From Gnetum montanum (taxonomy: Eukaryota; Streptophyta; Gnetopsida; Gnetales; Gnetaceae), in NCBI GenBank assembly GCA_015680685.1, contig MNCI01008366.1, positions 381,730-445,729 of the forward strand: DNA of 64,000 bases. The letters run 5' to 3'. Below are positions 58,022 to 64,000 of this stretch, piece by piece (the first letter of the stretch is position 1; each line of letters opens with the position of its first letter). The translations under genes and the position numbers were made by a program. The notes below the pieces were generated by a model. It was not told the DNA's origin, ran no database searches, and saw only the letters and a list, made by a program, of their open reading frames with translations.

Positions 58022-59089
58022 TTTTTATATTAACCAAAATAGGGCATGAGAAAAATATAAGCTCATTTTAATGATTAAACACAACATGTTCTTAAACCAT
58101 TTTAACTAATAAAGTGTACTTACAATTGACTAAAAAGTAATGATTTTTGAGGGTGTGGGTCATATATATATAAGCAAAACTTTCTTGTATGAGAGTGCAT
58201 ATACATCAACTAGCTAGAATATATTAACACTAATGCATTCACAGAACTTTACCAATGCATATTGCATTAATTTTTGTATTTCATCAATTCCATGATAAGA
58301 GTTACGCTAGTACTTCCCATTGAGATGTCATATTAACCTTAAGTTAATCAACATATTTTGGGGTCAACTTCATCAAATATACTTGGAAAGATGATGCCAT
58401 TACATGGCATGGTGCAAGAAAGAATTGCAAATGTCCAATAAAGGGGAGCTCATAATAAATCTTAGATTAGTCATCAAGTTGATGACATGGGAATTAGCTA
58501 GGGGCTCCACAATCACTAACTTCAACAATGCAAGCAATCCATTAGGTTGAGAGTCTGGTAGATTGTCACTTTGGAGATCCTATTCCCTTACTTTATAGAC
58601 ACATGTTTCTTGTCTTTCTATACAACTCGTAGATTTAATTTGGATGTTGGACTCACATGCATGCTGACCAATGTCGCAAACGATTATCTTCTATCATTAT
58701 TTGGATGCTTAGGTCACACATGCAAACTAGTCTCGACATTGTATTCTACAATTCAAGTGGGTATTGCCCTTACAACAAAGAGGGTTTCTTAGGACAAGAA
58801 GTAGGGATATGCCCCTACTATATGTAAATTTGATGGATGTTTAAAAAAATTCTTAAAGAGTATCATTTGAAGAAAGACCCCATGTGGCCCTTCTAGCTCA
58901 ATCTATTGCACTAACTCAATATCCTTTGATGTATGAAAATAGATCCAAGTTGCGAGACTAGGAAAATCCTTCTTTATATGATCATCAAGCATTAATAATT
59001 CTCCATAACAACTAGCAATACTCTCTAGCACTCCATTTGATGAAAACTAGCTACATTGGTAACCTTCATAATTAAAGCTAAACAACATA
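58022..59089. other. Unassigned stretch, possibly copia 3' end/LTR
   Basis: This lies downstream (minus strand) of the copia relic and may contain its decayed 3' untranslated part and LTR, but no LTR ends are visible. No gene is recognised. Confidence 0.3.
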
Positions 59090-59990
59090 CTTTCAAATAG
59101 TATGCACAATCCCTGGTTTTTCCCCCTTAGTGCAAAGGAATCTAGGCTTCGATCATATGACCTACATGACAACATTGCTAACATGTCAAGACAACATCGC
59201 CTTAACTACATGCATATTGACCTTCTTTTATGCATCAAATGCACTTTTGAAAGTTGAATTGCTAAACAATTGTGCACCATGAGCTCAATGAACAAGTTGA
59301 ATTAGAAACCTAATCGAGGAAAGAGATTTTTAAGTCATATGATGTGTTGGATGCAATTTTCCTATGTCATGAATTCTGCCTCAGGAGATGAGTTCTAATA
59401 ATGTTTATTTCTTATTGCTCAAATATATGCGATTTGGCTCATGGAAGATGATGCTCTTGGATGTTGATTTCCTTTCTTCAAGAATGCCTCTTCAATTTGC
59501 ATTACTAAAGGCATGGAAGTTTTCGCTACCTTTCACAAACTTAATGCAAAAATCAATAGTACCCTTTACATATCTCAAGACATGCTTGAGGGCATTCATG
59601 TGGCTTTACCTAAGTTCTTGCATAAATCTTGAGAGGTATGAAGTTACAAGTTTAATATCGGGCCTTGAGTGATAAAGAAATTCCAAGGATCCTATCATGT
59701 CTCTATAAAAAGATGCATCGATTAAAGGAGTCTTGTATTTCTTTTGCAACTTAGTGTTTGGAGGAGGTTTTATGGTTATCCTTGCGTATTTTAGTCCATA
59801 CTTTTATATGATGCATTCAACATACTTAATTGGATGCATCTTAAGAAAGTCTTCTTCTTGAACTACCTGTATCCCTTAAGGTTCTTCATCTCAAACTTTT
59901 GCTTCAGATTATCTTCAAAGTATAAAATCAATTTTTTAGAACTTTATAGGATGACAAGATCATCAATCTACAATGAGATCATTGTCACAT
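59090..59990 (-). pseudogene. Ty1/copia reverse transcriptase-RNase H relic
   Basis: Minus-strand translation across frames gives, in order, DDLVIL (about 59960), LKQKFEMKNLKGY, then ASFYRDMIGSLEFLYHSRPD and SRFMQELR, then HALKHVLRYVKGTIDF-like and ERKSTSKSI. A WLKNLF block near 59310 belongs to the RNase H end. Stops and frameshifts are frequent. The amino part of the polymerase is cut off at 59990/59991, where the LTR of element H begins, so H probably inserted into this older copy. Confidence 0.75.
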
Positions 59991-60855
59991 TCATGAGCAA
60001 TTGTGTATCACAACACTCTACCATACAAGTCACAAGTGATGATGCGTGACTACATCATAATTTGTGGATGGACAATGTAATTATATTAGAATGTTGATGT
60101 TAAGCTCACAATCGTTGTCTTCTCACTTTGAGTTAGTTAATTTTAATTATATGGTTTAACTTACAATGAGGCATATGATAAATGATGTTGTTGGGGCTCA
60201 TAGTACTCCTAGTTGTAAACACAACGAAATTGAAAATGAATTTTGAGTCTAAGTAATAATGGAAATGTAAATCTACTCTATCCTAGAGCAATGAGTATCT
60301 GGTTTTGGCTTGTTAGTCATGTCTTGGGTTCATGTAATTGTCACTAGGATTACCAAGTGGATTCACTACTGAGCGAATCAAGCAAAACCACTACTAGGTT
60401 ACGAAAGAATTACACTTAAAAGCTTGAAACCAGTTGTACTCATTCCACTTAACTAGTAAACATGAAAGTAAAGTGCTTGAAAATATAAAGTGTTAAACTA
60501 AAGTAAATAGGAATTAATATAAGTAAAGGGATATGACTAAGTGGATGTTGCAATGACGAAAATTAGTCTTGATCTTTATTACTGATCATAAACTATACCT
60601 AAGTACAATTTACTCAAATAAAAATCCGATCAACTGCTTGACACCACACTGTGGGCATTCACACTATCACTAAAACTATAAAATAAAACTACAAGAGTTT
60701 GGATAAGGGATGGAATGAAATTATTATTATTTGTGCATCCAAGTGTTGGTATTTATAGGGTTGCACAGCTCTTGAGATATCACATCAATGATGTCATAGC
60801 TTAAGCTAGGATATCATTAATACAATATCACATTAGCATAAAAAATGGTTTTATA
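59991..60855 (-). repeat. Element H 3' LTR
   Basis: This is a diverged minus-oriented LTR of the same family. It starts TCATGAGC (from TGATGAGC) and includes ATGAGGCATATGATAA (about 60168-60183), TTACCAAGTGGATTC and AGGTTACGAAAG near 60350-60405, and a minus-strand TATA, CTATAAATACC, at about 60751-60761. The end is decayed (TTTTATAA for CTCATCA) but abuts the tract TACCCCCATGAC. Confidence 0.75.
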
Positions 60856-60868
60856 ATACCCCCATGAC
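60856..60868 (-). promoter_or_regulatory. Element H polypurine tract
   Basis: The minus strand reads GTCATGGGGGTA directly upstream of the 3' LTR, identical to A and B although H has a different internal region. Confidence 0.72.
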
Positions 60869-61051
60869 TGACTAAAAACTCAACCTCGAGTTAAAACAAA
60901 ATGAGGATAGAGTCCCTTACAAAATTGGGAGGTATACTTGACTTAACATGACTTTGAATGCTGCATTAGTGTTTTTACAAAAATTTGGACATAGTTAACA
61001 ATTGACAAACAAAACAAAACAAAACAAAAACTAAAGTAATGTGATGTAACC

Positions 61052-63520
61052 TTAAGTTCCCAGTGGTGGAGGCTCCTCCATCAGCTTCTTCCCTTTGTCA
61101 TTAGGCTTCTGAAACTCATAATGGTTCAGGAGCGCCAGAAGTTTCTCCTCTTCTAAGCTTCGAGCATGTACCATATGCTAATTGTGTAATGTTTGGTGGG
61201 GTTGGTACATTCCACAGGCATGGCAATTGTAGGAACATCTAATTAGCTTTGATGTACCATGTCGTAAACTACCTTCTTTCTTCCTCAAATGCTCTAGACA
61301 CCTTTTTGAGTTTTTGGTAGTTAGACATTCTGGGTTGCAGATTCACTACAACTTCCTTTTACCCTTGGTAGCTAGCTTTCACAACTTCAACTTCTGAGTT
61401 TTCTGCATGTAATTTCTGTAAGGCATCTTTTCTATCAGTAAACCCCTTTTCATACATAGTGTATATAACTGCTACCTGTTGTTCAAGTTCATTCCTAGGC
61501 CACCTTGCTCTCAACATGGCTAAGTTAGTATATCAGAGATTTACTAACCCCGTGTATTTTGTAAGTTCTTCAATTTGAAGGTCCTTGTTTTTTATCTTAC
61601 TCTAATGGACGTGGGCTAAGCTATCCAAGATGGACTGCTAGTTTGATGTCTATGTAGAGATGGAATTGATTTTTTCCTTTGCTATCTAGATGTCTTTTTC
61701 ATTAATTTGCTTATACATCCCTACTTCGTCCCTAAAGTGCTACTTGATCTTTTTATGTCTCCTAGCCTCATTTTGCCACGCGCTTATTTTGATAGTTGAT
61801 TTTTGTCTAATGGTGTGTACTTCCTCCATGATAGAGTTTGGTTCTCACAAGCCAATCTGCTCATATCCTAGTTGACATGAATAATTTGTTCTTGTAGCTA
61901 ATGGATGCTTTCTTCAAGAACATTCTTTTACTTTTTAACATCAGTCAAATGGGTTGCTTTTGCAATGAGCTTCTTAGTTTCCTCCTTCAAGGTAGTGAGA
62001 GCTTTAACAACTAAGACATTCCACACTGCCTTCTCTCTTTTCATCTCTACTTGCATGTTCCAGGCAATCAATTTGCTTACTTGATCAATTCTATATTGCT
62101 CAAGCTAGTTTGGGCCAACAAATTGTGCAAGATCCCTTACTTCTGCTCTAAATCCTTGCACTTTGTTTTTAGCATGTTCTACCCTTGTTTCTGCCATCAC
62201 CAACTTCCCTTTTGTGGCTAGTAAATCTAATTGCATTGTTGTGATATATTTGGGGATATAAAAAAGATTTTGCATGACCTGGTCCATCTACAGTAGTCTG
62301 TTAAGAACATCTTCATGTTCACCAAGAGTCATTGTACTAGCTAGCATTTCAGTATTTTTGGCTTTAGAAATATTGGTTGGTGGAAAAATGTGAACATTAA
62401 AAGATTCCATGATATGATTAGTTATTACTTCAACTACTCCTACTACATCTTGGTGTTGCATGACCATAACTATGGCACCTTCACTAGTTTCTAGCATTGC
62501 TTGGAATGATGTAGCGTTCCTTGAAATTTGTTGTGTCTAGTCCTCCTCTCCTCCTATTTGTAATGACACTTGCCCACTAGTAGGTCCTTCAAAAATTTTG
62601 GGCATCATGAAGTTGTCTCTAACTATGTAGAGATTGGATCCCTCCCTTGCTCCCCAACTAATTGTATCTGCGATTTGACCTAGATGGCTCATTAAGGAAC
62701 AATAGTCTTGTGGCAACGATGGAGCTTGTTGATCTTGTCTATCTCCCGCAATTGTTGAACTACTAGGTCATGCTTGTTGTTGTTGACTAATAGCTGAAAT
62801 GTTACCAACAAGTGTTGAACATGTAGCTTCCTTAGTGCCCGCTAGCTTCTCTGACATATCTTTCTTAGGTGACACTAGCTTAGACATTTCTACATAGGAG
62901 GCATTCTAGGCTTTTCTTGGGACATCATTAGTATAACCTAGAATCCTTACTTGTTTGCAAAGCTTCCTTATCAGGTAGGGGAATGGCAGTGTTGGTTTCC
63001 TTGCCTTTTTGTCCTATAATCTCCTTTGGATCTCTAGGAATATGATATGGGCAATGTTTGCATTAAACTTTTCCATAAAAATGATGTTTTCTTTGGCTGT
63101 GTACGTAGAGATCCTATTGAGCCTTTTGGTTGGGAACAAATGGTAGATCCCAATCTTGAAATAGATTTTCTCCTCAGTAATCATTTCATTGTAGTCTTTA
63201 TCTTCCTTGTCATAGGTTCTATGTAGCCACAAATTTTTGGCATTAATGTTGGACCATATGGAAACCTATGCAACATTGGCTCCAACATTTGGAATATTCA
63301 AGGCCTTAGCAATTGCCTTAATAGAGTAGGTGACAGAGACTCCTTCAGTCTTTACTATTGCATCATCTTGTTTATTTCTCCAAAATTGGTAGACCTCTCT
63401 TAAGTATCATTCTTCATTGCTAAATAAGGTTGGCCATAAAGGAGATGCCTAGAGCTACGTTCTCATAGGTTATGGAGAAAACTCCATGAATGGGCCAAAG
63501 TTTATTTCCATGATGGTTGT
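61052..63520 (-). pseudogene. Element H gag-like coiled-coil protein (plant transposon domain)
   Basis: Read on the minus strand. About 63520-62880 holds GVSVTYSIKAIAKALNIPN, then LWLHRTYDKEDKDYNE, YFKIGIYHLF, and LPFPYLIRKLC. This order resembles the putative plant transposon protein domain found in many plant gag-like proteins (PF20167 type, from memory). From about 62500 to 61052 it is a long heptad-rich coiled coil (LASTMTLGEHEDVLNRLL, KREKAVWNVL, IEELTKYTGLVNL, EEEKLLALLN), ending at TAA 61052-61054. Most blocks from 63232 to 62105 are in one frame with few stops. Role unknown; presumably structural. Confidence 0.65.
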
Positions 63521-64000
63521 GAATGGTATAGACTTCTTTTGGATGACCTAGAGGCATTCATCGGACAATGTGAGATGTTATCCCTATTCAAGTGCTTGCG
63601 GTGCCTCTGCTTTTGCTTGTGTTGAAGGCTCAGTGGCAAGAGTCTGTTAGTGAATACTAAATGATATAGGCTCCTACTCTATGTGTTCAAGTTGCATAAT
63701 CTATTCTCCCACAACCTCTTAGTCTCTTGCTACCATGTTGTGAAGGTTCTTTAGCTGCTGGTCTTTTCGAGGCCATCATCAATCAGTAAGAGTTTAAGGT
63801 TACCAAGGTGTTTAAATTGGTTACTAATGGTTCATAATCCTTCTTGTACTCTTGGTTTGATCAAGTTCTTATCTTTTTCTATTAGTTATGACCTTTATCA
63901 TGATTGCAAAGTTAAAGAAATTTTAATGTTATATCTTTAATTATTATGACCTTCTACAGTTATCATTTCCTCATTTATTGTGCCCTTAGATGGTTGGTAT

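Larger units (their letters stand above)
60856..64000 (-). mobile_element. Element H, internal region running off the window
   Basis: Element H shares LTR and polypurine tract with A and B but encodes the coiled-coil protein of element C. Its 5' LTR lies beyond base 64000. Nothing resembling protease, reverse transcriptase or integrase is seen in the 3.1 kb available. Confidence 0.7.

Noticed and set aside
1-64000. CRISPR arrays, bacterial operons or prophage
   Set aside because: No regularly spaced identical repeats and no prokaryotic gene layout. Introns, LTR elements and plant domains show nuclear plant DNA.

Overview
The window is nuclear DNA of a seed plant with a large, repeat-rich genome. 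A gymnosperm, possibly a conifer, is plausible but not proven. The support is AT-rich DNA with GT-AG introns, plant-only protein families (a SOG1-type NAC pair and an AP2/ERF factor), very low gene density, and many old, nested LTR retrotransposons that decayed mainly by C-to-T and G-to-A changes. A gap of 240 N lies at 42047-42286.

Layout. 1-1983 is the 3' part of a Ty3/gypsy Tat-type pol, followed by unassigned DNA and LTR-like promoter sequence to about 5.6 kb. 6.8-24.7 kb is a nest of three elements that share one LTR family (ends TGATGAG...CTCATCA, tRNA-Asp primer site). Element C is in forward orientation. Element A is inserted in its body with target duplication CTACA, and element B is inserted in its 3' LTR with target duplication CTAGT. 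A and B encode gag plus protease only. C, and H at the right end of the window, carry a different, coiled-coil-rich gag-like protein. 24.7-26.3 kb holds tRNA-derived SINE-like repeats.

26.3-39.1 kb holds the main host genes: a tandem duplication of a six-exon SOG1-like NAC gene (27078-30465 and 35435-38098). SOG1 is the plant regulator of the DNA-damage response, phosphorylated by ATM at SQ sites. Copy 1 looks intact and has seven SQ motifs. Copy 2 has three, a GC splice donor in its last intron and unusual substitutions in the NAC domain. Both promoters carry E2F-type sites. A LINE relic lies between the copies.

39.1-53.7 kb has a solo LTR (D), the N gap, a rearranged insertion E/G (43587-51748, target duplication AGAAC) and a diverged LTR (I). 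Inside E/G, two LTRs face each other across a complete tRNA-Asp sequence ending in CCA, which looks like a reverse-transcribed primer tRNA. This is the most unusual object in the window.

55421-56005 (minus) is a single-exon AP2/ERF gene whose 3' coding end has been tandemly copied just downstream. The right end holds a 105-bp tandem duplication, a Ty1/copia reverse transcriptase/RNase H relic (minus) and element H, which runs off the window. All coordinates and alignments were read by eye. Exon borders rest on splice signals, conserved phase and agreement between the two NAC copies.
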